The translations under genes were made by a program, and so were the position numbers. Shown here one piece after another: positions 7,155 through 15,066 of a stretch of 20,153 nucleotides of DNA. The notes under the pieces were generated by a model. It made no database searches. It was not told where the DNA came from and saw only the letters and a program-made list of their open reading frames with translations. The stretch comes from an uncultured Kangiella sp. GTDB taxonomy: Bacteria > Pseudomonadota > Gammaproteobacteria > Enterobacterales > DSM-103792. Numbering within the stretch: the first letter of the stretch is position 1; each line of letters opens with the position of its first letter. Location of the stretch: assembly GCA_946481205.1 (NCBI GenBank), contig CAMLNB010000039.1, forward strand, positions 1 through 20,153. The letters are read 5' to 3'.

Positions 7155-8336
7155 TCAGAACGCATACTTGATGGCAAACTGAACCCGATCCATATCACCG
7201 TCGCTGCCATTCTCCAACTCGCGAGTCGCCAAGGTCAGTTCGACACCGACATCCAGCTTCGGATACGGCGAGAAGATCAGGTTGGCGTGCAGCGAGTCGA
7301 CCGATGAGGTCGCCGCTTGGCCGGTCAGATCGGTATCGTTATCGATATCCAACACCGAATACATAAAGGTCGAACGGGCTGTCGCTGACCAATTGTGCCG
7401 CCAGGCAACATAGGCCGAGGTCAGATCGATGGCATCCAAGTCACCATCGGCATCAAGCACGGCATCGTTGGTGGTGTTCAAGCCGACATAACGACCGATA
7501 CCGGAGCCTGTTGTCACCATCGCCCGGATATCGTTGTCAGCATTGATGTTGTAGCGGCCGGACAAGCTGATGCCGAAACCGGTGTCGGTGCTGTCAATCG
7601 GCGCGTTATCAATTTTCAGCTGACGGGCAACGCCGCCAATCGAGAAGTGACCCCAATCGGTTTTGCTGGCGTAGCGGATGGTCAGATCCGGCGCCGCATC
7701 GTCATCCGGCGAAATGCGGGTACCACCGCCAAACGGCGTCACCGTCGTCTCCGGGTTCTCAATCGCGAACATCCAGTTGCCGCTGCTGTAGCGGACCTGA
7801 GCCTGACGCACGAACACGGTGCTGTTGCTGGGGCCGATAAAATCGATTGCATCCGGCAGCGCCGCGACGTCCTGGAAGGTGCTCCAGGCCTGACCGGCGA
7901 GCCAGCCATTCCATTTGACGAAAGCCTGACGAATTTCCGGCTCATAACCGTTGCTGATGCGCTCATCACCATCAATCGCGCTCATGAAATCCAGCTCGAT
8001 ATGGGTGACAAACGTGGTGCCGCCTTCGAGCGGCGTGCTGGTGCCGAAGATGAAGCGCGTTTGCTTGGCGTGCGCATCAAACGCGCTGTAGCTGTCGCCA
8101 TTACCGGCTGACACCGGTATCAATGACGGCACGTAGAAATCGCGGGCGATGCTGTTGCCGGCCACTTCGCCTTCGCTGAAGCTGGTATACATCATGTCAA
8201 GCTTGATATAGCCGCTGTAGCTGAACGTAGTACCACCAAGTGTGCCGCCATCGGCGGCCTGCGTCGCCATCGGCAGCAACGAAGCGATGATGCTGGCACT
8301 CAACAGGCCAAGGCGTTTGCGCGTTCTGGATGTCAT
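7155..8336 (-). CDS. DcaP-like outer-membrane porin
   Basis: 393 residues from the ATG at 8336, chosen because GGAGGAG precedes it by seven bases; the open frame extends 11 codons further without a ribosome site. The signal peptide covers residues 1-27 (MTSRTRKRLG, then a hydrophobic stretch ending in TQA before ADG). The mature start GGTTFSYSGYIKLDMMY and FYVPSLIPV are typical of DcaP-type trimeric porins. The body alternates beta strands and acidic turns, and the chain ends in YAF, the usual barrel-assembly signal. DcaP relatives pass small carboxylates across the outer membrane; the substrate here is inferred from acs next door. The N-terminal coiled coil of some DcaP proteins is not obvious. 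Divergent from acs over 280 bases. Confidence 0.85.
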   Translation of the reverse strand: MTSRTRKRLGLLSASIIASLLPMATQAADGGTLGGTTFSYSGYIKLDMMYTSFSEGEVAGNSIARDFYVPSLIPVSAGNGDSYSAFDAHAKQTRFIFGTSTPLEGGTTFVTHIELDFMSAIDGDERISNGYEPEIRQAFVKWNGWLAGQAWSTFQDVAALPDAIDFIGPSNSTVFVRQAQVRYSSGNWMFAIENPETTVTPFGGGTRISPDDDAAPDLTIRYASKTDWGHFSIGGVARQLKIDNAPIDSTDTGFGISLSGRYNINADNDIRAMVTTGSGIGRYVGLNTTNDAVLDADGDLDAIDLTSAYVAWRHNWSATARSTFMYSVLDIDNDTDLTGQAATSSVDSLHANLIFSPYPKLDVGVELTLATRELENGSDGDMDRVQFAIKYAF

Positions 8337-8351
8337 GTTCGGTCTCCTCCG

Positions 8352-8368
8352 TGGTGAAAAACTCACCA
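8352..8368 (-). promoter_or_regulatory. Stem-loop directly upstream of the porin ribosome site
   Basis: tggtga (8352-8357) and tcacca (8363-8368) pair perfectly around a five-base loop. On the minus strand the hairpin ends one base before the Shine-Dalgarno GGAGGAG. It could stabilise the message or tune translation; this is inferred from position only. Confidence 0.35.
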
Positions 8369-8469
8369 TCGCTGTTGTTGTGATGATGTTTTTGCAAGCG
8401 TTCTCGACAACTCACTGCTGACTGCCCGCTCTCGCCCGACATCTTGCTGGCCGCATGAGGCAGCGCCGC

Positions 8470-8485
8470 TGGCACTGACGGTGCA
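8470..8485 (+). promoter_or_regulatory. Sigma-54-like promoter element upstream of acs (weak)
   Basis: TGGCAC, five bases, then GTGCA places GG and GC ten bases apart, as in -24/-12 promoters (consensus TGGCAC-N5-TTGCA). It lies about 130 bases before the acs start. The same bases form a small gcac/gtgc dyad, so chance or an operator role is equally possible. Confidence 0.25.
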
Positions 8486-8495
8486 CAGGTTGCCA

Positions 8496-8509
8496 ACGGG
8501 TATACCCGT
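8496..8509. promoter_or_regulatory. Perfect 14-bp palindrome in the porin-acs intergenic region
   Basis: ACGGGTATACCCGT is its own reverse complement. It lies about 110 bases before acs and 160 before the porin gene, in the middle of the shared control region. It looks like an operator; the binding protein is unknown. Confidence 0.5.
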
Positions 8510-8521
8510 GCCGTGCTGTGC

Positions 8522-8541
8522 CGACCATTCGCCGATGGTCG
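8522..8541. promoter_or_regulatory. Dyad CGACCAT-N6-ATGGTCG upstream of acs
   Basis: cgaccat (8522-8528) and atggtcg (8535-8541) are perfectly complementary around six bases. It sits immediately beside the dyad at 8546-8559 and shares the half-site CGACC, so the two may be bound together by the same dimeric regulator. Confidence 0.45.
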
Positions 8542-8545
8542 AGCC

Positions 8546-8559
8546 TCGACCAAGGTCGA
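8546..8559. promoter_or_regulatory. Candidate CrbR operator upstream of acs
   Basis: TCGACCAAGGTCGA has 6-bp perfect arms around AA, 57 bases before the acs start codon. The opposite strand reads TCGACCTTGGTCGA, which recurs with one mismatch upstream of the MHS transporter gene (16833-16846). LuxR/NarL-type response regulators bind as dimers to short dyads of this kind, and CrbR is encoded just downstream of acs. That CrbR binds here is inferred. Confidence 0.5.
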
Positions 8560-8616
8560 ATGGCGCCCTCGCCCGCAACCGGGAAAATTGCCGCAATGCA
8601 ATATCAGGAGTGCGCC

Positions 8617-10578
8617 ATGAGCCAGACCGTGTACCCGGTGCCGGAGCAGTACGCCCGCGACACCCGCATCAATGCCGAGACCTACCAGCGCGATTACCAG
8701 CTGTCGATAGAAAATCCGGATCAGTACTGGGGTGAAGTTGGCCATTGCGTCACCTGGCAGCGGCCGTACAGCAAGGTGAAGAACGTCTCGTTTGACCCGG
8801 ACAACTTGTCGATCCGCTGGTACGAAGACGGTGTGCTGAACGTCAGCGAGAACTGCCTTGATCGGCATCTGGCCACGCACGGCGACAGAACCGCAATCAT
8901 TTGGGAAGGCGATCATCCATCGGAAAACCGCCGGATCAGTTACCGCGAGCTGCACACCGAAGTGTGTCGCTTCGGCAATGCGCTGCGTCGGCTCGGCGTC
9001 AAGCGCGGTGATCGCGTGATGATTTACATGCCGATGGTGCCGCAGGCAGCGGTTGCGATGCTGGCCTGCACCCGCATTGGCGCCGTGCATTCGGTGGTCT
9101 TTGGTGGCTTCTCACCGGACTCGCTGGCCGGCCGTATTGGCGATTGCGATGCCAGGTATGTCATCACAGCAGATGAAGGCCTGCGTGGTGGCAAAAGGAT
9201 TCCGCTGAAAGCCAATGTCGATGCCGCGCTGGCGCACAGCGAATGTTCCGGTGTCGAGAAAGTGATTGTCGTGCGCCGCACCGGTGGTGACATTGCCTGG
9301 AAACCGAATCGCGATCTCTGGTATCACGATCTGCTGGTTGGCGAGGCCGATGTCTGCGAACCGGAACCGATGCTGGCCGAAGATCCGCTGTTCATCCTGT
9401 ACACCTCCGGCTCAACCGGAAAACCGAAAGGCGTGCTGCACACCACTGGCGGTTATCTCGTCTATGTCACCCACACTTTCAAGGCCGTTTTCGACATCCG
9501 CGATGACGACGTCTATTGGTGCACCGCCGATGTCGGCTGGATCACCGGCCACAGTTATCTGTTGTACGGGCCGTTGTCGAACGGCGCCACCAGCGTGTTC
9601 TACGAAGGCGTGCCGAACTATCCGGACTGGAGCCGGGTCGGCCAGATCGTCGACAAACACCGGATCACGATTCTGTACACCGCGCCGACCGCCATCCGCT
9701 CGATGATGCGCGAAGGCGATCACTACGTGCGCATGTCCAACCGCAAATCACTGCGCCTGCTCGGCTCGGTTGGCGAGCCGATCAATCCGGAGGCTTGGCG
9801 CTGGTATTACGAAGTGGTCGGCGAAAGCCGCTGCCCCATCGTGGATACCTGGTGGCAAACTGAAACCGGCGGCATGCTGATCAGCCCGCTGCCCGGCGCC
9901 ACCGATCTGAAACCCGGCTCGGCCACCAAACCGCTGTTCGGGGTTGAGCCCGCGATTGTCGATGGCGAAGGCAATATTCTGCACGGCGCCTGTGAAGGCA
10001 ATCTGGTGTTGCTCGGCTCCTGGCCGGGTCAGATGCGTACGGTTTACGGCGACCACAAGCGTTTTGCTGAAACCTACTTCACTACCTTCCGCGGTCGCTA
10101 CTTCACCGGCGATGGCGCTCGCCGCGACGGCGATGGCTATTACTGGATTACCGGCCGGGTTGACGATGTGTTGAACGTCTCCGGTCACCGACTCGGCACG
10201 GCAGAAATTGAAAGTGCACTGGTCGCCCACCCGAAAGTTGCGGAAGCGGCGGTAGTCGGCATGCCGCACGACATCAAAGGCCAAGGCATTTATGCGTATG
10301 TGACCTTGCAGGCCGGTGTCGAAACCGATGGTGGCAAGAATGAAAGCCTCCGCAAGGAATTGGTCGATTGGGTGCGCCGTGAAATCGGCCCTATTGCAAC
10401 ACCGGATGTGATCCAATGGGCACCGGGTTTACCGAAAACCCGCTCTGGCAAAATCATGCGTCGAATACTGCGCAAGATCGCTGCCAATGAAACCGATAGT
10501 CTCGGTGACATCTCGACCTTGGCCGATCCGGGCGTGGTCGAGGTGTTGGTGCGGGAACGGCATTTGCCGGCGGCCTGA
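8617..10578 (+). CDS. acs: Acetyl-coenzyme A synthetase
   Basis: 653 residues, as in E. coli Acs (652). It activates acetate with ATP to acetyl-AMP, then transfers the acetyl group to CoA, feeding the TCA cycle and glyoxylate shunt. The ATP loop [11 protein letters not shown] is at 262-272, the WWQTETGG motif at 412-419 (its tryptophans narrow the pocket to acetate), and Asp499 lies in [17 protein letters not shown] (606-616) carries Lys612, the residue acetylated to switch off the enzyme in the Salmonella homologue. The start at 8617 is preceded by AGGAG six bases away; the frame stays open upstream, but homologues begin here. Divergent from a porin gene and followed after 111 bases by crbR, whose homologues activate acs. 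Confidence 0.97.
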   Translation: MSQTVYPVPEQYARDTRINAETYQRDYQLSIENPDQYWGEVGHCVTWQRPYSKVKNVSFDPDNLSIRWYEDGVLNVSENCLDRHLATHGDRTAIIWEGDHPSENRRISYRELHTEVCRFGNALRRLGVKRGDRVMIYMPMVPQAAVAMLACTRIGAVHSVVFGGFSPDSLAGRIGDCDARYVITADEGLRGGKRIPLKANVDAALAHSECSGVEKVIVVRRTGGDIAWKPNRDLWYHDLLVGEADVCEPEPMLAEDPLFILYTSGSTGKPKGVLHTTGGYLVYVTHTFKAVFDIRDDDVYWCTADVGWITGHSYLLYGPLSNGATSVFYEGVPNYPDWSRVGQIVDKHRITILYTAPTAIRSMMREGDHYVRMSNRKSLRLLGSVGEPINPEAWRWYYEVVGESRCPIVDTWWQTETGGMLISPLPGATDLKPGSATKPLFGVEPAIVDGEGNILHGACEGNLVLLGSWPGQMRTVYGDHKRFAETYFTTFRGRYFTGDGARRDGDGYYWITGRVDDVLNVSGHRLGTAEIESALVAHPKVAEAAVVGMPHDIKGQGIYAYVTLQAGVETDGGKNESLRKELVDWVRREIGPIATPDVIQWAPGLPKTRSGKIMRRILRKIAANETDSLGDISTLADPGVVEVLVRERHLPAA

Positions 10579-10689
10579 ATGGGTGCAGATCCCCATATGG
10601 CCAGCATGCGAGTGCGCCAACACGGATACCCGCAGTCGGTGAATCCCGCTACACTGCCAGCATCCCTTCCTGGCACCGGTGCGCAGGAC

Positions 10690-11352
10690 ATGAAAATCCT
10701 GATTGCCGATGATCATCCGTTGTTTCGCGACGCGCTGCGCCGTGCGGTGCAGTCGCTGTATCCGGCAGCGACGGTACTCGATGCCGATTCGGTGGCCGCG
10801 CTGCAGCAGTTGATCGAATCGCATCAGGATGCGGATCTGTTACTGCTTGATTTGCATATGCCAGGCGCCAGCGGCTTTTCTGCGCTGGTGCATGTCCGGG
10901 CCAGCTGCCCGAGCTTGCCGGTGGTCGTGGTCTCCGGTAACGAAGATCCCGGCGTCATGCAACGCGCCGTTGGCCATGGCGCCAGCGGCTACATTCCCAA
11001 AGCCAGCACCACCGAGCAAATGGGTGCAGCGATTCAAACGGTATTGGATGGCGATGTCTGGTTGCCGCATGGCGTCGGTCAGGACAGCAAGCTGGCCGCG
11101 GACGAAGCGGACATCGCGCGGCGCATCCGCGAGCTGACCCCGCATCAATTCCGGGTATTGATGATGCTGGCCGATGGTTTGCTGAACAAACAGATTGCCT
11201 ACGAGCTGGGCGTCTCGGAAGCCACCGTCAAAGCACATATGACTTCGGTAATGAAGAAACTCGGCGTCAGTAATCGCACGCAAGCCGTGGTTGCTGCGGC
11301 CCGCCTGCAGCTTGATCCAAGCATGCGATTGCCTGTGCTGGAAGATGAGTAA
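10690..11352 (+). CDS. crbR: LuxR-type response regulator, CrbR/ErdR family
   Basis: 220 residues. The N-terminal receiver domain has acidic residues Asp7 and Asp8, phosphoacceptor Asp54 (LLLDLHMPG) and Lys104 (YIPKAS). The C-terminal LuxR helix-turn-helix runs from LTPHQ (about 150) through LNKQIAYELGVSEATVKAHM to about 210. It lies between acs and the gene for a transporter-type hybrid kinase. This matches the CrbS/CrbR system of Vibrio and MxtR/ErdR of Pseudomonas, which turn on acs when acetate is used. The frame is open 37 codons upstream, but the domain begins at MKILIADDHP, so I place the start at 10690. Only a weak AGGA lies very close upstream. No clear promoter was seen in 10579-10689, so cotranscription with acs is possible. 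Confidence 0.85.
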   Translation: MKILIADDHPLFRDALRRAVQSLYPAATVLDADSVAALQQLIESHQDADLLLLDLHMPGASGFSALVHVRASCPSLPVVVVSGNEDPGVMQRAVGHGASGYIPKASTTEQMGAAIQTVLDGDVWLPHGVGQDSKLAADEADIARRIRELTPHQFRVLMMLADGLLNKQIAYELGVSEATVKAHMTSVMKKLGVSNRTQAVVAAARLQLDPSMRLPVLEDE

Positions 11353-11391
11353 CACTCAGGCGAATCGCGCGAAAGCGAATCGTTTGTCTGT

Positions 11392-14300
11392 TCAGCGCGC
11401 CATCAAAAACGCTCGTAATGCTGCCGGTTTTACCGGTTTACGCAGCAAGGTAAAACCCGCCGCCCGCACCCGCTCCGCCAGCATGTCGCTGTGATCGGCC
11501 GTTACCAGCGCGCCGGGTAATACCTGCCCTTTGTGATTTGCCAACAGCGTCAACAACGCCAAGCCATCGACACCGTCGGTCAGATGGTAATCGGCCAGAA
11601 TCACTTGCGGATCAGCCGGCATTGCTCGCTCTGCGGCTTCCTGATCAGCCGCCAGCATCGGCACACAACCCCAACGCGAGAGCAAGGCCTGCATGCCGAG
11701 CAAAATGTCCGGCTCGTTGTCGATACAGAGCACGCGCAATCCTTGCAGGCTGCTGGCGGTCAAAGGCAACAGTGTTTCGGCATCCTGACGTTGGCTCGGT
11801 GTCGCGCGCGGTACCGTCACCGAGAAACAGCTGCCTTTGCCGGGTTGCGAATGCACGGCGATCTCGTGCTCCAGCAAACGGCCCATGCGCTGACAGATGG
11901 CAAGGCCGAGTCCCAGTCCCTTCTCGCCCCACGGCGACACCTCACCGGTACGATGGAACTCCTCGAAAATGGCCTGCTGGTGATGCAAAGGAATGCCCGG
12001 ACCGGTATCGCAAACCTGCAAGCGAATACCGGTCGGTGTGCGACGCAAACCAAGCAATACACCGCCGCTGCGGGTATAGCGCAGCGCATTGCTGATGAAG
12101 TTCTGCAGGATTCGCCGCAGCATCTGCCGGTCGCTGTCCACCCACACTTGGGTAGTCACTACCGTGAAGCTCAGGCCGCGGGTCTCCGCCAACGACCCAA
12201 ATTGCAATTTCAGATCGGCGAACAAGTCGGCAAGCGGAAACACTGAGCGGTTCGGTGTCTGGGCGCCGCTATCAAGCCGGGAGATGTCGAGCAAAGCCGT
12301 CAGCAGATCTTCGGCGCCGCGGAGCGAGCCATCGATCTGCTTGGCCAATGTCCGGATTTCTGCGTCATCGGTTTCATGCTGATTCAGCGCGGTCGTGAAC
12401 AACCGCGCTGCGTTCATCGGCTGCAGCAAGTCATGACTGGCCGCCGCGATAAATCGGGTTTTCGATTGATTGGCCCAGACCGCCTCTTGCCGCGCCAACT
12501 GCTGCGCTTCCAACGCTGCGCGCAGTGCTTCGGTGCGTTCCTGTACGCGCTGGCCCAGCGTTTCGCTGTATTCACGCAAGCTCTGTTCGGATTGGCGCAG
12601 AGCCTGCTCGTTACGCTTGTACGAAGTGACATCGGCATAGGTCGTCACATAGCCACCGCCATGAATCGGCTGACCGCGCATTTCGATTACGCGGCCGTCT
12701 GCCCGGACGCGCTCAAACACATGCGGAGTACCAGCACGCATGTGGGCGAGTCGCTTGCGGACATGCTCCTCCACTTCCCCGGGGCCGCACTCGCCGCGCT
12801 CGGCGTTGTAACGGATCAGCGCTGCCACCGGACAACCGATGTAAACCAAGCCATCGGGATAATCAAACAACTCCAGATATTGGCGGTTCCAGGCAACCAA
12901 GCGCATATCGCTATCGACCACACTGATGCCGAGCGAGATATTTTCCATCATCGTGTGCAGCAATTCGCGATTGAACCGCTGCTCTTGCGAGGTCTGATCG
13001 AGCAGGGCCACCACTTGGCCGATGTCCATACCACTGCCGCGCAATGCCGTCGTCAACATCGCCCGCGCCGACGCCGCGCCAACGGCGCCTGCCAGCAAGC
13101 GCTCGGTGAAACGGAACCAGCCGCGATCAGCACTCTGCTCGCGTTTCAGCGCCTGCTGTCGCTCATCGGCAAATTCGCTAAACGCCCGCAACGCCGGCTC
13201 GTCACCAACAATCCGACTCGATAAGGCCAGCAACTCGCCAATGCGGACCCGGCCCCAGTCCTCTGCTTCCGGCGGCGCCACCGGTGAGGCATACGGATCC
13301 AGAAACGGTGCCGCCTGAATGCGCTGATTCAGATCCGGGCGATAACGCAGACTGAAGAACACGAACAAACTGATATTGGCAAGCAGGGACCAAAACACGC
13401 CATGGGTCAGCGCATCCCAACCACTCAGATTGAACAGCGATTGCGGTTTCAGCCAGGCCAAGCCAAAGGGACCAAACTCGATCCAGTCAGTGGCGAACCA
13501 ACCGGCGCGCGCCAGCGTCGGCAACAGCAACGTGTATAACCACAGCAAGAAGCCGGCGAGCAAGCCCATCGCAACACCGCGACGGCTGGCACCGCGCCAG
13601 TACAATCCACCAATAATTGCCGGAGCAAATTGCGCCACGGCGGAGAACGCCAACAAGCCAATGGCCGCCAGCGCCTGAAACTGTTCGGTCAATCGGTAAT
13701 AGGCATAACCGAGCAGAGCGACCGCGAGAATGGAAATGCGCCGGACGATCAGCAGCAGACTGGAAACACTCTGCCGCTCAGGCAAGCCGAAGCGTTTGAA
13801 CTTCCATAACAGCGGCATCACCAGGTCGTTGCAGATCATCGTCGACAGGGCGACCGTTTCGACGATCACCATACCGGTTGCCGCGGAAAAACCGCCGATA
13901 AAGACAAACAGCGCCAGGGCCTGACTGTCACCGAGCAATGACAGGCGAAGCACTGCCATATCCGGGGTGCCGGCGATGACTTGCGGGTTCAACAATGCGG
14001 CCAGTGCGATGGGTAACACCGCCACACAAACCAACAACAGATACACACCGAAGGACCAACGCGCGGTGCGCAGATGGCGAACATCGTCACACTCAACCAC
14101 TGCCACCTGAAACTGTCGCGGCAGGCAGAGCAAGGCGACAAACGCCAGCAAGGTTTGCGCGATGAATCCCGGCGGCAGCATATTCGGCGACAGCAGGCTG
14201 GCCACCCGCGCATCATCAAGCAGCGTCAACGGCGTGGCGGTATCAGCGCTGAGCAGGTACACGGCATAGATGGCCGCCGCCAACAACGCGATCAGCTTGA

Positions 14301-14892
14301 CGACCGACTCCAGCGCCACCGCCAGCATCAGGCCACGGTGATGTTCGGTGGCGTCGATACGCCGAGTGCCAAACAAGATGGCGAACACCGCCAACAGAAT
14401 CGCGACGATAAATGCCGTATCGGCAAACAGCGGTCGCTGCGCATTGGTGGCACCGGACAGCGCATCAACGCTGAGCGTGACCGCTTTCAATTGCAGAGCG
14501 ATGTACGGCAAGACGCCGACCACCGCGACAATGGTGACCAGTACCGCCAGATGCTGCACCTTGCCGTACCGGGAGGCGATGAAGTCGGAAATGGACGTGA
14601 CGTTGTGCGCCTTGCTGGCCAGAATCAGCCGCTCCAGCAAACCGCGACCAAACAGCAACAGCAGCATCGGCCCGAGATAAATTGGCAGAAACACCCAACC
14701 GCCGTTGACCGCTGCACCGACCGCACCATAAAACGTCCATGACGTGCAATAGACCGCCAGCGTCAGGCCGTATAGCAAGGAGCGCGAGCGCAGCGACCAA
14801 CCGGACAGTTCGCGATTGTCGCCCCAGTAGGCCAGCACAAACAGCAGGCCGACATACCCGGCCGACAGCGCCAGCAAACCACCTTCGCTCAT
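11392..14892 (-). CDS. crbS: SSS transporter-PAS-hybrid sensor histidine kinase, CrbS/MxtR type
   Basis: 1166 residues. Residues 1-515 form about 13 membrane helices of the sodium/solute symporter (SLC5) fold. About 525-630 is the linker position of the STAC domain found in such fusions. A PAS domain covers about 643-760, followed by a coiled coil (762-805). HisKA carries the phosphoacceptor His820 (ASHDLLQP). The ATPase domain has N935 (NFISNALRY), DTGPGI (962-967) and GLGLGLAI (992-999). A C-terminal receiver has Asp1101 (ILADYHL) and Lys1152 (RKPVKP). The kinase sits in the inner membrane and should phosphorylate CrbR, perhaps linked to acetate sensing or transport. The start at 14892 has AGGGGAG seven bases upstream. 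It converges with crbR over a 39-base gap without a clear terminator. All catalytic residues are present. Confidence 0.92.
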   Translation of the reverse strand: MSEGGLLALSAGYVGLLFVLAYWGDNRELSGWSLRSRSLLYGLTLAVYCTSWTFYGAVGAAVNGGWVFLPIYLGPMLLLLFGRGLLERLILASKAHNVTSISDFIASRYGKVQHLAVLVTIVAVVGVLPYIALQLKAVTLSVDALSGATNAQRPLFADTAFIVAILLAVFAILFGTRRIDATEHHRGLMLAVALESVVKLIALLAAAIYAVYLLSADTATPLTLLDDARVASLLSPNMLPPGFIAQTLLAFVALLCLPRQFQVAVVECDDVRHLRTARWSFGVYLLLVCVAVLPIALAALLNPQVIAGTPDMAVLRLSLLGDSQALALFVFIGGFSAATGMVIVETVALSTMICNDLVMPLLWKFKRFGLPERQSVSSLLLIVRRISILAVALLGYAYYRLTEQFQALAAIGLLAFSAVAQFAPAIIGGLYWRGASRRGVAMGLLAGFLLWLYTLLLPTLARAGWFATDWIEFGPFGLAWLKPQSLFNLSGWDALTHGVFWSLLANISLFVFFSLRYRPDLNQRIQAAPFLDPYASPVAPPEAEDWGRVRIGELLALSSRIVGDEPALRAFSEFADERQQALKREQSADRGWFRFTERLLAGAVGAASARAMLTTALRGSGMDIGQVVALLDQTSQEQRFNRELLHTMMENISLGISVVDSDMRLVAWNRQYLELFDYPDGLVYIGCPVAALIRYNAERGECGPGEVEEHVRKRLAHMRAGTPHVFERVRADGRVIEMRGQPIHGGGYVTTYADVTSYKRNEQALRQSEQSLREYSETLGQRVQERTEALRAALEAQQLARQEAVWANQSKTRFIAAASHDLLQPMNAARLFTTALNQHETDDAEIRTLAKQIDGSLRGAEDLLTALLDISRLDSGAQTPNRSVFPLADLFADLKLQFGSLAETRGLSFTVVTTQVWVDSDRQMLRRILQNFISNALRYTRSGGVLLGLRRTPTGIRLQVCDTGPGIPLHHQQAIFEEFHRTGEVSPWGEKGLGLGLAICQRMGRLLEHEIAVHSQPGKGSCFSVTVPRATPSQRQDAETLLPLTASSLQGLRVLCIDNEPDILLGMQALLSRWGCVPMLAADQEAAERAMPADPQVILADYHLTDGVDGLALLTLLANHKGQVLPGALVTADHSDMLAERVRAAGFTLLRKPVKPAALRAFLMAR

Positions 14893-15002
14893 GCCACACT
14901 CCCCTCACCGATGCCGGCTGAGCCTAAACCAATTCGAACGGCAACTCCAATGGCGCAACGGCAACGCAGACCCAACGCTCACTGGCGGAGAAAACACAAA
15001 TA

Positions 15003-15026
15003 GAAAAACCCCGGCCGAAGCCGGGG
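15003..15026 (-). terminator. Rho-independent terminator of the MHS transporter gene
   Basis: On the minus strand ccccggc and gccgggg pair around a ttcg tetraloop (plus 15009-15015 and 15020-15026), followed by ttttt. It lies 41 bases past the stop of the transporter gene, and separates it from crbS downstream, whose promoter must therefore lie between 14893 and about 15000. Confidence 0.9.
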
Positions 15027-15066
15027 TGCTAGGGACGTTCACCTGCAGTGCTGCAGTACAGCGAAC

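Noticed and set aside
8490..8506. TTGCCA and TATACC as a sigma-70 promoter for acs
   Set aside because: The hexamers are only five bases apart, far from the usual 16-18, and TATACC is part of the perfect palindrome.
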